DNA from: JAEUJM01 sp041908445
GTDB lineage: Bacteria; Actinomycetota; Acidimicrobiia; Acidimicrobiales; DATDAH01
Direction: 5' to 3'
Length of the DNA stretch: 64,000 nucleotides
NCBI GenBank assembly: GCA_041908445.1
Contig: JAYRFK010000036.1
Coordinates: 62,001 to 126,000 of the forward strand
Notes under the pieces: model-generated
Seen by the model: only the letters and a program-made list of their open reading frames with translations
The model's database searches: none
What the model was told of the DNA's origin: nothing
In this document: positions 9,401 to 17,724 of the stretch, piece after piece
Position numbering within the stretch: position 1 is the stretch's first letter
Layout: each line of letters begins with the position of its first letter
Program-made: the position numbers and the translations under genes

Positions 9401-9808
9401 TTCGGTCCGGGCCGAATCGACCTCGTCGGCCTCCGGCGCGGACACCGCTGTGAGCAACATGAAGGCCGAGTCGAGAATCCGGTAGGTCGCGTCGATCGTG
9501 AAGCTCTCGTTGTGCGCCCAAGATCCTCTGGCATCGCGAAGCTCGCCGATCAGGCCTCGCTCGGTCTGGCCCAGGATCTTCCGGAACACTGACTGCCACT
9601 CGAAGCCGGCAGCCCACAGCACGAAGTCAGGATCAGTCAGCTTTGCCTTCTGGCCGCCCTTCTGGCCGCCCCAGTTGCCCTTGGCTGAGACCTCGTTGAT
9701 CCAGTCAGCGCCGTATTGGTTGCTTAGCTGATCCTCGACGAATCGGCCGAATCCAGATGCGACAAGGCTGAGGGTCTCTTCGACCCGCTCTCGGTTGCTC
9801 TTTGCCAT
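6479..9808 (-). CDS. DUF499-type ATPase with N-terminal Swt1/HEPN-like region
   Basis: The 1109-residue protein begins with about 130 residues resembling the Swt1-family HEPN-like domain (FEWQSVFRKILGQTERGLIGELRD, split here as FEWQSVF and GLIGELRD). The DUF499 ATPase part follows: a Walker-A-like FGGGKTHSLLA near 245-255, and a Walker B LVILVDEWVAY near 355-365. The C-terminal 150 residues are acidic and Gly/Ser-rich with a linker. It is the third gene of the operon, 15 bases after the methyltransferase. DUF499 proteins occur with DUF1156 methyltransferases and helicases in defence islands. The ATPase probably powers or gates the restriction step. Function is inferred from the neighbourhood; the family call is fairly firm. 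Confidence 0.7.
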   Translation of the reverse strand: MAKSNRERVEETLSLVASGFGRFVEDQLSNQYGADWINEVSAKGNWGGQKGGQKAKLTDPDFVLWAAGFEWQSVFRKILGQTERGLIGELRDARGSWAHNESFTIDATYRILDSAFMLLTAVSAPEADEVDSARTEVMRVKFEQQTKKSVAVRTTSESGKEVAGLVPWREVVQPHDDVAMGTFQQAEFAADLHKVAQGIGLPEYTDPVEFFRRTFLTGGLQKLLVHAAERVTGRGGDPIINLLTQFGGGKTHSLLAVYHLVAPGVVLSDLPGVDELLKERGIEELPKTINRAVLVGNRISPGRLSVKDDGTEVGTLWGELAWQLGGREAYDMLDGTDTNHTNPGDRLDAIFAKYAPLVILVDEWVAYTRQIWDRTDLPSGDFETHMSFAQALTEAAKAPGVLLAVSIPSSDVEVGGDAGQKSLERIRKVVERTDSPWQPASAEEGFEIVRRRLFKPLDAQAYKQRDATARRFVDYYASESAEFPTDAGQRAYEERIKAAYPIHPELFDRLYQDWSTLERFQRTRGVLRLMAAVVHALWERGDRSPLVLPGGVPIDDTDVFEEVTRYLEDHWKPIVDKDVDGSGSVSVALDAEVPALGKNQAARRVARAVFLGSAPTATRRGDDGLIVDNPNRGIEDIRIKLGTSMPGESPSLFGDALRRLSSRANHLYVDGSRYWFSVSPSINRTAKDRAERYTKDEVIAELVRLVREDNPTDANLRGDFARLHLLPGASVEVEDEPAAGLVVLRPEYTHGRKETQSSAVKAAQEIVKQRGATPRTYQNMLLFLAADESRLPELVHAVRDLKAWSSILDSKDELNLDQRAIAQAVTRRDQERKTVTLRINETFCWLINPTQDLDGELRLPAVKINSQGTIAERVTKKVVQDNALITTFGSTMLRYELDRVPLWRGDHVTVKQVWEDFASFPYLPRLRDINVLLRAVSGGPQTIDLQTDGFGYAEAWDEGEARYRGLIVNSGVSNPVADGQSVLVRPEVAEAIHEATEKRPKVTVAEGEGGASGDGASTEGQATGSGSASARSLPTRFYGRLTLEDPSRLGRDAGDIGREIVANILPRPGVSVKVTIEIEGDDPNGFDEAAVRAISENARELGFSSSEFE

Positions 9809-9823
9809 GGTGCCCCTCGACCC

Positions 9824-12493
9824 CTACAAGAGATTCTGTTGTTCGCCACGACCCGCAAGCGGAGCATCGGAGGCGAGGCGTGCTAGCTCCGGCCATGAGC
9901 TGATGAGCAAGTTGTACGCCTGCGCCTCGTCAGACCAGCCCCGCTTCTCGCATACTTGGTACAACCGGTAGGCCAGTTCTCGTACCGGGTCGGCCCGCTG
10001 CCCAAGCTGTGAAAGCAGAGCCGCAGCTGCGGCCTCACCTTTGTCGAGACGTTTGATCAAGTGTTGCACGCCTTCCCACACAGTCGGTCGACGGTCGTCG
10101 CGGGGGTCGTAGTCGTCAGGGAGATCCTCCCGCGACAGAAGCTGACAGACTCCCCCTGAGGATCGAACGATCCCCGAACGTACGAGTCCCTCGACTGTGG
10201 TCACCTTTGACCTCGCCAACGAGTCGGCCTCGCCAGACTTCCGTTCCGTGTGGCGATGCTGCTCAAACCAAGCGGTTGCCCACCGCGTTTCGGGATCGAG
10301 ATCGCTGTCCTGCTCTTCGAGGACGTCGTCAAGCAGACGGTTGATCAGAAGCAGAGCATCCCTGACGCGCATCTGGGAGCCATCGCTTCGTAGCACCTCT
10401 CGGTACCTAGAAAAGACCGACATGCCTGGCCCCAGCACGGCCTGCGCCACATCCACGGGCAGGATGGCGGCAGCTTGAAGGTTCGGGAGTGCCTCTGCGA
10501 GAGCGCTTCTGATTTCGTTTGCGACCTCTCTCTCAGCGGAGCGGGCAGCGTCGAGAGGCCTCTCGCGGCAGACGAGAGCCACGTAGGAGGCCAGCGCGTT
10601 CGAGTCTTGGCTGCGCAGCCTGGTTGCGCCGGTAGCGGCGATGGGCCACGTGCCGGTAATTTGGAGGTTCGCGTCAAGAATCGCCTGAAGCATTGCCTCC
10701 CATCCAGATGCGGTTTCGCCGTCTCGCGTTTCCTCCTTCTCTTTGTAGGCGTACAGCACGACAATGGGTAGGTCCTCGCGGCTTACCCGTCTCAGCGACG
10801 AGAACGTCTCCACGAATCCATCGATGAAGTACTGCGAGGCAGCAGCTTCGCCTCCAGCATGACGAGCGGGGTCTGCAATCAGCTCCTCATCCTTGGGTGC
10901 ACGGCGGGTCCGAAAGATCTCGGGCTCAAGATCTCGAAGTGCCAGCCTTAACCAGGGATAGAAGAAGTCCGACAGGTCGGAGTACCCAACTGCAGCGAAG
11001 TAGGGCGGGTCGGTCACCACAAGGCACGACTGATCCTGGAGGTCATCGGTCCATCGAGCGTCGGCCTGACGTACGCGTCCCGGCGTGCCGTCGCCGGGCA
11101 CCTGCCGGAAGGCACCGAGGGCAGAGGAAACGGTCCCCATCCAGTCACCGACGGACCCTGCAAAGGGGTTGGCTTCGGCGAAGTCCCACGTCATTGGGAC
11201 GATGTGTTGGCCAAATGCCTTCTCGATCTTCGAAGAGCCCTTCCGGGTTCGCCAGGTGCAGAGCATCGATTCGCTCTGGGCGAGCTTGCTGACGCAGAGG
11301 CCAAGCATTGAGGTGATCGCTCGCGCGTACTCTGGCGTTCCACCATCGACCAGGATCTTGGAGTGGAGCGCGGCAACCTCCGTGGCTGCAGCTTCGAGCA
11401 CCACTTGCTGGCGTGGCGAGAACAGGTCTGACCATCTGGTGAGGCCGTACTTCTGAACCCGAAACCCGAGACCAGCCTTCGGCAACGGCAGTTCGCCGAC
11501 CTCTCCAGATGGATCTGCCTGCAGCGCCGCATTCGTTTGCGCCGCGTCAGGCACGAAGAAGTGTCGCCCCGACTCACCCTTCGAGCCCACGGCCAGAAGC
11601 TGTATTCCCATTCGCCCGGCTCGACCTTCCGCCCGAATATAGGGAAACCCGATTGGAGCACCCGAGAAGAGACATCGGGACTTAGACTCCTGGGGCGGCT
11701 CGCCCGTGGACCGCACTTCGAACTCGATCTGCTTCGTGTCCAGGTTGGGCCGTGGGTCGAGCCACCTCTCCGCTCCCGGAGCTCGAGACAACCACCAGGA
11801 GCTGACCAGCGGGGTGTGAACACCCTGGAATCGCGGGTCTGGACTCTGCACCGTTCGAGCCCACCACCAGACGTACGGGGTTTCGCCGTTGGGGGCTGCA
11901 GGAAAGAGGTGCCCAATCCGCTCAAGCATTTCAGTGCGGATCACGCCCGCATAGTGAAGGACGTCGCTGGCGAAGCGCCTAAGCGCAGGTCCCTCGATCT
12001 GGTCGAGGAGTTCCGCCGGTGCAGGGTGGAGTTGCGGATGGTCCCGCACCGATTGAGGTAGCTGCACAAGGAGGCGGGTGATGAGTACGGGGATGGGATT
12101 GAGGTCACCGCCAACGACGGGCAATCCCAGACGCTGACCTTCCACCAGGGTGGACCCCCCGCCACAGAATGGGTCGAACACTGTAGGAGGCTGAGGATTG
12201 TCCCTCGCCAACCGTTCGCGAGCCTCACGGACGACATGTTCAGGAGGCGAGCTGGCCCCTCCTGCGACAAGAGCCTCAACTAGTTCCAGGTCCTCCATGA
12301 GACTTGCCTCGTCGGTTGGCGCGTCGACGAGCGCTGAGAAGATGATTGCCCTCATTGCGGGGAGAGGCATCGGAGCGAACCACTTGTGGATGTTCTTGAT
12401 CGAGTTGTCTCGGGTGTCCTTGTCGGCCTTCGAGGCTCGATTGATGGCTTCCAGGGGGAGCGCCACCTCGATGAGCTTCTTTTTGTAGGTCAT
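9824..12493 (-). CDS. DUF1156-domain DNA methyltransferase
   Basis: The ATG at 12493 forms an ATGA overlap with the helicase stop, which decides the start; upstream in-frame codons lie inside the helicase gene. The 889-residue protein opens with the DUF1156 signature (KKLIEVALPLEAIN, KNIHKWFAPMPLPAMRA). SAM-binding motif FDPFCGGGSTLVEG lies near 118-132 and the amino-methyltransferase catalytic motif TDPPYFAAVGY near 490-500, so it should methylate an exocyclic amino group (adenine N6 or cytosine N4). It is the middle gene of helicase-methylase-ATPase, where methylation probably marks self DNA. Target sequence is unknown. Confidence 0.75.
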   Translation of the reverse strand: MTYKKKLIEVALPLEAINRASKADKDTRDNSIKNIHKWFAPMPLPAMRAIIFSALVDAPTDEASLMEDLELVEALVAGGASSPPEHVVREARERLARDNPQPPTVFDPFCGGGSTLVEGQRLGLPVVGGDLNPIPVLITRLLVQLPQSVRDHPQLHPAPAELLDQIEGPALRRFASDVLHYAGVIRTEMLERIGHLFPAAPNGETPYVWWWARTVQSPDPRFQGVHTPLVSSWWLSRAPGAERWLDPRPNLDTKQIEFEVRSTGEPPQESKSRCLFSGAPIGFPYIRAEGRAGRMGIQLLAVGSKGESGRHFFVPDAAQTNAALQADPSGEVGELPLPKAGLGFRVQKYGLTRWSDLFSPRQQVVLEAAATEVAALHSKILVDGGTPEYARAITSMLGLCVSKLAQSESMLCTWRTRKGSSKIEKAFGQHIVPMTWDFAEANPFAGSVGDWMGTVSSALGAFRQVPGDGTPGRVRQADARWTDDLQDQSCLVVTDPPYFAAVGYSDLSDFFYPWLRLALRDLEPEIFRTRRAPKDEELIADPARHAGGEAAASQYFIDGFVETFSSLRRVSREDLPIVVLYAYKEKEETRDGETASGWEAMLQAILDANLQITGTWPIAATGATRLRSQDSNALASYVALVCRERPLDAARSAEREVANEIRSALAEALPNLQAAAILPVDVAQAVLGPGMSVFSRYREVLRSDGSQMRVRDALLLINRLLDDVLEEQDSDLDPETRWATAWFEQHRHTERKSGEADSLARSKVTTVEGLVRSGIVRSSGGVCQLLSREDLPDDYDPRDDRRPTVWEGVQHLIKRLDKGEAAAAALLSQLGQRADPVRELAYRLYQVCEKRGWSDEAQAYNLLISSWPELARLASDAPLAGRGEQQNLL

Positions 12494-15400
12494 GTCGGGG
12501 TGCTTGCTCGGTTCCAGAGTTCGGTCCACTCGAAGTCGACGCCTGCAACGTTGAAGTAGAGGCGTGGGCTTCCTTGGAAGGGTTGTCGGAGGTATCGGAC
12601 CTCGGTGGTGTCATCCTGCTGCACCTGGACGAGAGCCAGGATGAACTGGTCGGGCTTGTTGAGCCCCGTGAGGATCTGGTTCTTCGAGATGTGCACCGTG
12701 GTCGCCCCTTGCACGCGGCCCTTGACCTCGATGAAGTAGAGGTGCATGTCGTTCGTCAGGGACTCGATGTCGTAGCCGGGGTGGTTGTGGGCCATCTCGG
12801 TCGCTGTGCGGTCGAGCCCAGCTTCGGCAGCGAGGACGGCGGCCACCGCCAGGCGGTCGCTCCGCTCGGTGTCTGCGGCATGTGCCGGAGGAGGTGAACC
12901 AGCACCGGGCGTCAGCAGGCCGGCAGGTACGACCAGCGCTGCCCCGACCACTACCGGTTGTTGAGGCGACAGCATTCGCTCGCGACTGAGTTCGACGAGC
13001 CGGCGGTCCAGCCGCGCCCGTAGATCGTCGGCCCTCTGGCGGGCGTTCTGCGAATTGATGCGGGGCTGCCTTCCGGCTTGTTCCTCCTCGAACAGGACCT
13101 CAGCGCGGTGGTCCCAGTGGGCGATCTCACGGAGGAGTCGCTCTTTGACCTTCTGTTCGGTCTTGTCGACCCGTCCGATGGTGCGCTTGGTGACCGTGGC
13201 TACGTGGGACGGAACGATTGTGGCGAGCGCGTGCTGCAGCGCTCGTTCCTCGACGCCGTCGGCGAGCCAGGGCTCGTGGAGGAGGGCCGAGGTTTCACCC
13301 CGCTGCTCATCAGTCGCGGGTAGGTAGTCCAAGTACGGCGCTCCATCTGTGGCGAACGGCTCGCCTTGACGAGGCATCTGAACGAACTGGAACTGTCGAG
13401 AGACTACGTGGTTCCGTCCGTCCGGTCCGGGCCGACCGTCCTCGATGGTGTGTTCGAGGTACACGAGGAGTCGGGGTTCCCTTCCTTGGTCCGTGGGGTC
13501 GATCAGCACGGTGCCCTGCTGAAGGAGCCGGTGCATGCGCTCCAGACTCAGATCGACCACTGAGTCGAAGAGCGGGTGCCCAGGGGCGATGAGCTGAGCC
13601 AGTGGCTTGCCGAGCACGGCGACAAGGTCTGGCTCGAACACCACCCGTTCGTACTTCGTGAGCACGGGCGCTCCGCTGCCCGTCGTGCGATCCCGGTCAC
13701 GAATGACGGCGGGAACGTTGGTGATCTCGAATCGGTCCGACTCGCGTCGGGCCAGCCGGCCACCGAGTCGCTTGAACGCTTCAGTGAAGAACTGCTCGAT
13801 GTAGAAGGGCTGCAGGCGCTGCGCGGCAGCACGTTCCATCTCGATCCGCAGCTCGTCGATGTCCGCATGCGAGAGGATGTCGGCGTGAAGCGCCTGCTCG
13901 GCAATGACCTCTCGCAGGCCGTCGGCCACCTTCGCGTCCACGATCCGCTCAAGCTCGGCCCTTCGTGCTGGGTCCTCGCCGTAGCGGATCGCGTTGATGA
14001 GCAAGTCCTTGAGGTCGCTCCCTCGGAAGACCTCGCCGAGTACGTCGTAGACACGGCCTTGAAGGTCGCCCTTCTCGATCTCGATCTTTGCAAGCAGCCG
14101 GGCGAACACCGCTCCCTCACGGGTCTCCGCCGCAACGAGGTTCCACATGTGGCAGACCTCGGTCTGACCGATGCGGTGCACGCGGCCGAACCGCTGCTCG
14201 ATCCTGTTGGGGTTCCACGGCAGGTCGTAGTTGATGAGGAGGTGGGCTCGCTGGAGGTTCACGCCTTCGCCGGCGGCGTCGGTTGCGACGAGGAAGATCA
14301 CATCCGGATCGGAGGTGAATAGCTCCTGTGCTTCCTTGCGCTTCTCTCGCCGGGTGCCGCCGTGGATCTCGACGACCGCCTCAGGACGTCCAAGCTCGGC
14401 GACGAGCCGGTCTCGTAGGTAGTTCAGCGTGTCTCGATGTTCGGTGAAGACGATGACCTTCCGCCTATGGCCTGTGCTGTCGAACATCTCTGGCTGGTCG
14501 GTCAGTAGTTGCCGAAGCTGGTCCCACTTGGCGTCGGTTCTCGAATCCCGGACCCGCCCGGCCTGTTCCACGAGGCGGTCGAGCGTGGAGATCTCGGCCT
14601 CGAGCTCAGCGACCGTTGCAGCAGCGCTTGCGGAGTCGACCAGTTCTTCCTCTCGATCCTCGCGCTCCTCGTCCGTGAGGTCCTCGAAGTCCTCGACGTC
14701 GTCGTCGCTCATGGTGGGGCTCGGAACGAGGTTCTCAACGCGGGAGGCCAGGCTCGCCTCGCGGAGGCGGTCCTGTAGCTTCTCCTTGCGCCGCCGGAGG
14801 GACTGGTAGATGGCCTCGGGCGATGACGCGAGCCGTCGTTGCAGGATCGTGAGCGCGAAACCGACGGCGTTGCGCCGCCGGCCTTGGCCTTCGCCGAGAC
14901 GGTCAGCTCGGTTCATCTCCTCCTTGACGTAGTCCGTGACCTCTTCGTAGAGGACCGCCTGGGCATCGCTGAGGTCGTACTCGGCGGTGTACGCCTTTCG
15001 CTCGGGGAAGAGCGGCTTGCCTTCGAAGGTGAGGAGGTCCTCCTTGAGCATTCGGCGCATCATGTCGTCGGCGTCGACGACCCTGCTCGCGTCGCGGTCT
15101 CGTCCGTGGAACCTGTCCGAGTCGAGCAGTGACATGAAGAGGCCGAACGACTCCTGGTCCCCGGAGTGCGGGGTGGCAGTCATAAGTAGGAGGTGCCGTG
15201 CGGCCCGACCGAGCATCTCTCCGAGTTCGTAGCGCTTGGTCTTCTTGAGTTCGTTGCCGAAGTAGCGGGCCGACATCTTGTGCGCCTCGTCCACCACGAC
15301 GAGGTCCCACTGGACACTCGCAGCGCGCTCAGCCAGCTCCGGGTTCCGAGACAACATGTCGAGCCGAGCGATGACCAGCCTCTTGTCTGCGAACGGATTC

Positions 15401-15996
15401 CCGGTCCGGGATGCCTCGATGTCCGCTTTGGTGAGGATGTGGAACTCGATGCCGACCTTCTCGAAGAGCTCGTCCTGCCACTGCTCGGTGAGACTGCCCG
15501 GCGCGACCACCAAGCCTCGGCGGAGGTCTCCGCGCAGGAGCAGCTCTTTCATCAAGAGCCCGGCCATGATCGTCTTACCGGCGCCGGGATCGTCTGCGAG
15601 GAGGAACCGCAGCGGCTGCCTCGGCAGCATCTCTTGGTACACGGCCCGGATCTGGTGAGGGAGGGGTCGGACGGCTGAGGACGAGACGGCCGCCCAGGGG
15701 TCGAAGAGGTAGGCAAGCTTGAGGCGTCGTGCCTCGGAGGCGAGAACGAAGTCGGCAGGGTCGGCATCAAAGCGCCACTTCGGCATGGACCCGACGATCC
15801 GGAGGCTCGGAAGGTCATGGGAGAACACGAGCCGCTCGGACAGACCACCGCCCGGCTCACGCCAGGACACCGTCGCGGCCCCGGCACCGTGTGCTTCGAC
15901 CGAGATCACCTTGACCGGGCCCGAGGCGCTGACCCCTTCAAGGGTCGCACCCACGACGATCTCACCCAGCCTGCTGACCTCTTGGCCCCCCACCAT
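12490..15996 (-). CDS. SNF2-like superfamily 2 helicase with C-terminal DUF3883
   Basis: The 1168-residue protein has a complete SF2 helicase engine: Walker A DDPGAGKTIMAG near 133-144, DEAH box VVDEAHKMS near 235, TATPHSG near 272, and C-lobe motifs ATDAAGEGVNLQ and QRFGRVHRIGQ near 570-615. An acidic coiled segment (DDDVEDFEDLTDEERED) separates the lobes. The last 100 residues contain IEVKGRVQG, the DUF3883 signature with a nuclease-like D/E-x-K arrangement. It is the first gene of the three-gene operon. Helicase + DUF1156 methylase + DUF499 ATPase matches, from memory, the set named Hma in defence-system catalogues. It should translocate on invading DNA; that role is inferred. Confidence 0.75.
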   Translation of the reverse strand: MVGGQEVSRLGEIVVGATLEGVSASGPVKVISVEAHGAGAATVSWREPGGGLSERLVFSHDLPSLRIVGSMPKWRFDADPADFVLASEARRLKLAYLFDPWAAVSSSAVRPLPHQIRAVYQEMLPRQPLRFLLADDPGAGKTIMAGLLMKELLLRGDLRRGLVVAPGSLTEQWQDELFEKVGIEFHILTKADIEASRTGNPFADKRLVIARLDMLSRNPELAERAASVQWDLVVVDEAHKMSARYFGNELKKTKRYELGEMLGRAARHLLLMTATPHSGDQESFGLFMSLLDSDRFHGRDRDASRVVDADDMMRRMLKEDLLTFEGKPLFPERKAYTAEYDLSDAQAVLYEEVTDYVKEEMNRADRLGEGQGRRRNAVGFALTILQRRLASSPEAIYQSLRRRKEKLQDRLREASLASRVENLVPSPTMSDDDVEDFEDLTDEEREDREEELVDSASAAATVAELEAEISTLDRLVEQAGRVRDSRTDAKWDQLRQLLTDQPEMFDSTGHRRKVIVFTEHRDTLNYLRDRLVAELGRPEAVVEIHGGTRREKRKEAQELFTSDPDVIFLVATDAAGEGVNLQRAHLLINYDLPWNPNRIEQRFGRVHRIGQTEVCHMWNLVAAETREGAVFARLLAKIEIEKGDLQGRVYDVLGEVFRGSDLKDLLINAIRYGEDPARRAELERIVDAKVADGLREVIAEQALHADILSHADIDELRIEMERAAAQRLQPFYIEQFFTEAFKRLGGRLARRESDRFEITNVPAVIRDRDRTTGSGAPVLTKYERVVFEPDLVAVLGKPLAQLIAPGHPLFDSVVDLSLERMHRLLQQGTVLIDPTDQGREPRLLVYLEHTIEDGRPGPDGRNHVVSRQFQFVQMPRQGEPFATDGAPYLDYLPATDEQRGETSALLHEPWLADGVEERALQHALATIVPSHVATVTKRTIGRVDKTEQKVKERLLREIAHWDHRAEVLFEEEQAGRQPRINSQNARQRADDLRARLDRRLVELSRERMLSPQQPVVVGAALVVPAGLLTPGAGSPPPAHAADTERSDRLAVAAVLAAEAGLDRTATEMAHNHPGYDIESLTNDMHLYFIEVKGRVQGATTVHISKNQILTGLNKPDQFILALVQVQQDDTTEVRYLRQPFQGSPRLYFNVAGVDFEWTELWNRASTPT

Positions 15997-16120
15997 CCAC
16001 CGACTCTCTCTTCAAAGTTCCAAAGAGACGCAGGTTACGACGCGCCTTGCCTCTCTGCCCACGGGGTGCTGAGGGCAGCAGTCGATGGAGGCCCGGTCGT
16101 TCGGCCCCGGGGGTCGCGTG

Positions 16121-16546
16121 CTATTCGAGTTCGGGGTCGAACTCGGTGACCCAGCCCTGTTGCTTGGCCTTCTTGTAGATGCCCTGAGCAGTCATGCCCA
16201 TCGCGTCACCGATCTTCTGCCAGGAAAGCCCGAGGGTGCGAGCGCGTTGGACATGGAGGCCAGTCTGGGTATCCACGGCTCGATCAACGAGGAAGCGAAC
16301 GACTGACATGAACTTGAGGTTCTCTGCGGCCTCGGCAGCCTTCGCCTCTCGTTCGCCGAGGGTCACCTCGGCTGGCGGTGTCAGATCCTCGTACTTGCGG
16401 ATGTAGCCGAGCCACTGGAAGGCGCTGCTGACCACCAGGTCGATCCTCTCCTGCTCGTTGCGCGGGTCGGATTGGGACCCGGCGCCACTCTTCTGTCCGG
16501 CTGCGATAGCGGCATCCAGTGCTTCGGTTCGTGTGGTCTTCGACAT
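16121..16546 (-). CDS. Small helix-turn-helix protein upstream of the helicase operon
   Basis: The ATG at 16546 is preferred because a TATGCT hexamer ends 7 bases before it, giving a leaderless transcript; ATG 16558 lies inside that hexamer. The 141-residue protein has a C-terminal helix-turn-helix (LGLSWQKIGDAMGMTAQGIY) after a central helical region. It precedes the helicase gene on the same strand by 124 bases. It may regulate the defence operon, binding the inverted repeat just upstream (16576-16630). Helicase-operon control is inference; the HTH is clear. Confidence 0.6.
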   Translation of the reverse strand: MSKTTRTEALDAAIAAGQKSGAGSQSDPRNEQERIDLVVSSAFQWLGYIRKYEDLTPPAEVTLGEREAKAAEAAENLKFMSVVRFLVDRAVDTQTGLHVQRARTLGLSWQKIGDAMGMTAQGIYKKAKQQGWVTEFDPELE

Positions 16547-16575
16547 GGATCGAAGCATAACCCTGCCATCCGGTG

Positions 16576-16630
16576 CTGTCTAGCGCCGTTGTGTTGACAT
16601 CAACTTCAGATGATGCCAAGCTCTAGACAG
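16576..16630. promoter_or_regulatory. Inverted repeat and promoter region between divergent genes
   Basis: A perfect 8-base inverted repeat (CTGTCTAG at 16576-16583, CTAGACAG at 16623-16630) brackets a -35-like TTGACA (16594-16599) that lies in a smaller near-palindrome (TTGACATCAA). It lies between the HTH gene (minus) and the small coupled operon (plus), a natural operator position. Which protein binds is unknown. Confidence 0.45.
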
Positions 16631-16675
16631 GAGATACCACACACACGCCATGTGATGCATTAAGGAGATGAGATT

Positions 16676-17062
16676 ATGACCAAGGACCTGATGCTGTCTG
16701 ACGGTGCTGATCCGTCGGACGTCGACAGGCGATCGAGCCGAGCGGGTTACGCCCCGCTGCCGTGGCTCAGCCAGCCCGGGCAGGTCGACCGACGAAACGA
16801 GGCATCCCACGCAGTGACCATGCGGGAGATGCATCGGGAGTACGAGCGTGAGCGCTTCGAGATCGCGAGGCGACTTGCGCTGGACCTCGACGAGATCGAT
16901 GCAGACAGCCGGCTGCGTACCGAGATGAAGTTCCGGCTGCATCGAGCGAAGAAGGAGAGCGACATCCTCGGAGAGGACGCTGAGCTTCGGGCCAAGTTCG
17001 GCGTGCTCGATGACGACCAGTTCGTCAAGTTCCGGGCCAAGGCTCAAGGAGCCGGGTCATGA
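16676..17062 (+). CDS. Hypothetical protein, first of three coupled small genes
   Basis: The 128-residue protein is highly charged and mostly helical (residues 45-125 rich in Glu, Arg, Lys and Asp, such as REYERERFEIARRL). There is no signal or membrane segment. AAGGAGA lies 8 bases before the ATG. Its stop overlaps the next start by ATGA. No family recognised. Its place between the defence operon and the transfer block makes its role unclear. Confidence 0.55.
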   Translation: MTKDLMLSDGADPSDVDRRSSRAGYAPLPWLSQPGQVDRRNEASHAVTMREMHREYERERFEIARRLALDLDEIDADSRLRTEMKFRLHRAKKESDILGEDAELRAKFGVLDDDQFVKFRAKAQGAGS

Positions 17063-17322
17063 GGTACGGGTTCAGGCCGCTGATCAACCCGGGCGTCCGT
17101 GTCAGCGAGGTCGATCTCGACGCCTCCCGCGCACAGCGGGAACGCTTTCACCAGGAAGTCAGGATTCGCCAGCACATCATCTGGCTGTTCTCGAACTCGA
17201 CTCCCGGCGATGGGCTCGTAAGTGTGACGCCCCACGAGATCAGCGACCTGCCGGAAGAGGATCAGAACTCGCTGGCCGAACCTGTCGGGCTCTCCGGCTC
17301 ATCCGTCGAGGAGCCGGCATGA
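17059..17322 (+). CDS. Hypothetical protein, second of three coupled small genes
   Basis: The 87-residue product starts at an ATGA overlap with the gene before and ends in an ATGA overlap with the gene after. It has an amphipathic middle (FHQEVRIRQHIIWLF) and an acidic Ser/Glu-rich tail. No motif recognised. The double overlap makes it a real cistron even though its function is unknown. Confidence 0.5.
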   Translation: MRYGFRPLINPGVRVSEVDLDASRAQRERFHQEVRIRQHIIWLFSNSTPGDGLVSVTPHEISDLPEEDQNSLAEPVGLSGSSVEEPA

Positions 17323-17498
17323 GCGACGGCGGCGGTTCGCTTCTCCAGAAGGCGTGGCAGGCCGCGCTGGTCGTTCTCGTCACCGCACTGGTGGCACGGG
17401 TCGCTTGGGAGGTGCTCAAGCCGCTCGTTCCTGGCTTGCTCGTCGCAGTCATCTTCGTCGGCATCTACGGATTCATGCTCCGCGGTCGGCGACGTTGA
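17319..17498 (+). CDS. Small membrane protein, third of three coupled genes
   Basis: This 59-residue protein starts at an ATGA overlap. After a short amphipathic start it has two hydrophobic stretches (about 16-31 and 38-53) split by a proline-containing turn, and ends GFMLRGRRR, a positive cytoplasmic end. Small membrane proteins of this sort occur both in conjugation modules and as defence effectors; nothing in the sequence decides between these. Confidence 0.5.
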   Translation: MSDGGGSLLQKAWQAALVVLVTALVARVAWEVLKPLVPGLLVAVIFVGIYGFMLRGRRR

Positions 17499-17724
17499 GA
17501 CTCCGTTGCTTCCAAGATTCTTTCATCCCATTCCATCTGTTGATTGTTGTGGAATAGACAACGAAGTATTGACGGTATTTATGGGTAGTCGGACAATGTG
17601 AGCATCGACTTGCTGTGTGCTCACAGCAGCTCGGCGGAGTGGCGGGTCAGCGGATGCCTTCGGGCTTGGTCTGACGCGCCCGGTGGGCGACCCAAATGAA
17701 CCACTTCATTGAAGGGAGGTGCGA
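17499..17724 (+). promoter_or_regulatory. AT-richer control region with promoter and inverted repeat
   Basis: This stretch is clearly lower in GC than its neighbours. A canonical promoter is visible: TTGACG (17569-17574), a 17-base spacer, GACAAT (17592-17597). An inverted repeat TGTGAGCA / TGCTCACA (17597-17625) starts at the last base of the -10 box and covers the likely start site, so it looks like an operator. The transcript would run into the transfer genes from 17725. It is also a candidate for an origin of transfer; no nick-site sequence was recognised. Confidence 0.5.

Noticed and set aside
6479..15996. DISARM or BREX system
   Set aside because: No DUF1998, PLD, PglZ, PglX or BrxC-type protein is present; the DUF499-DUF1156-helicase set is different.
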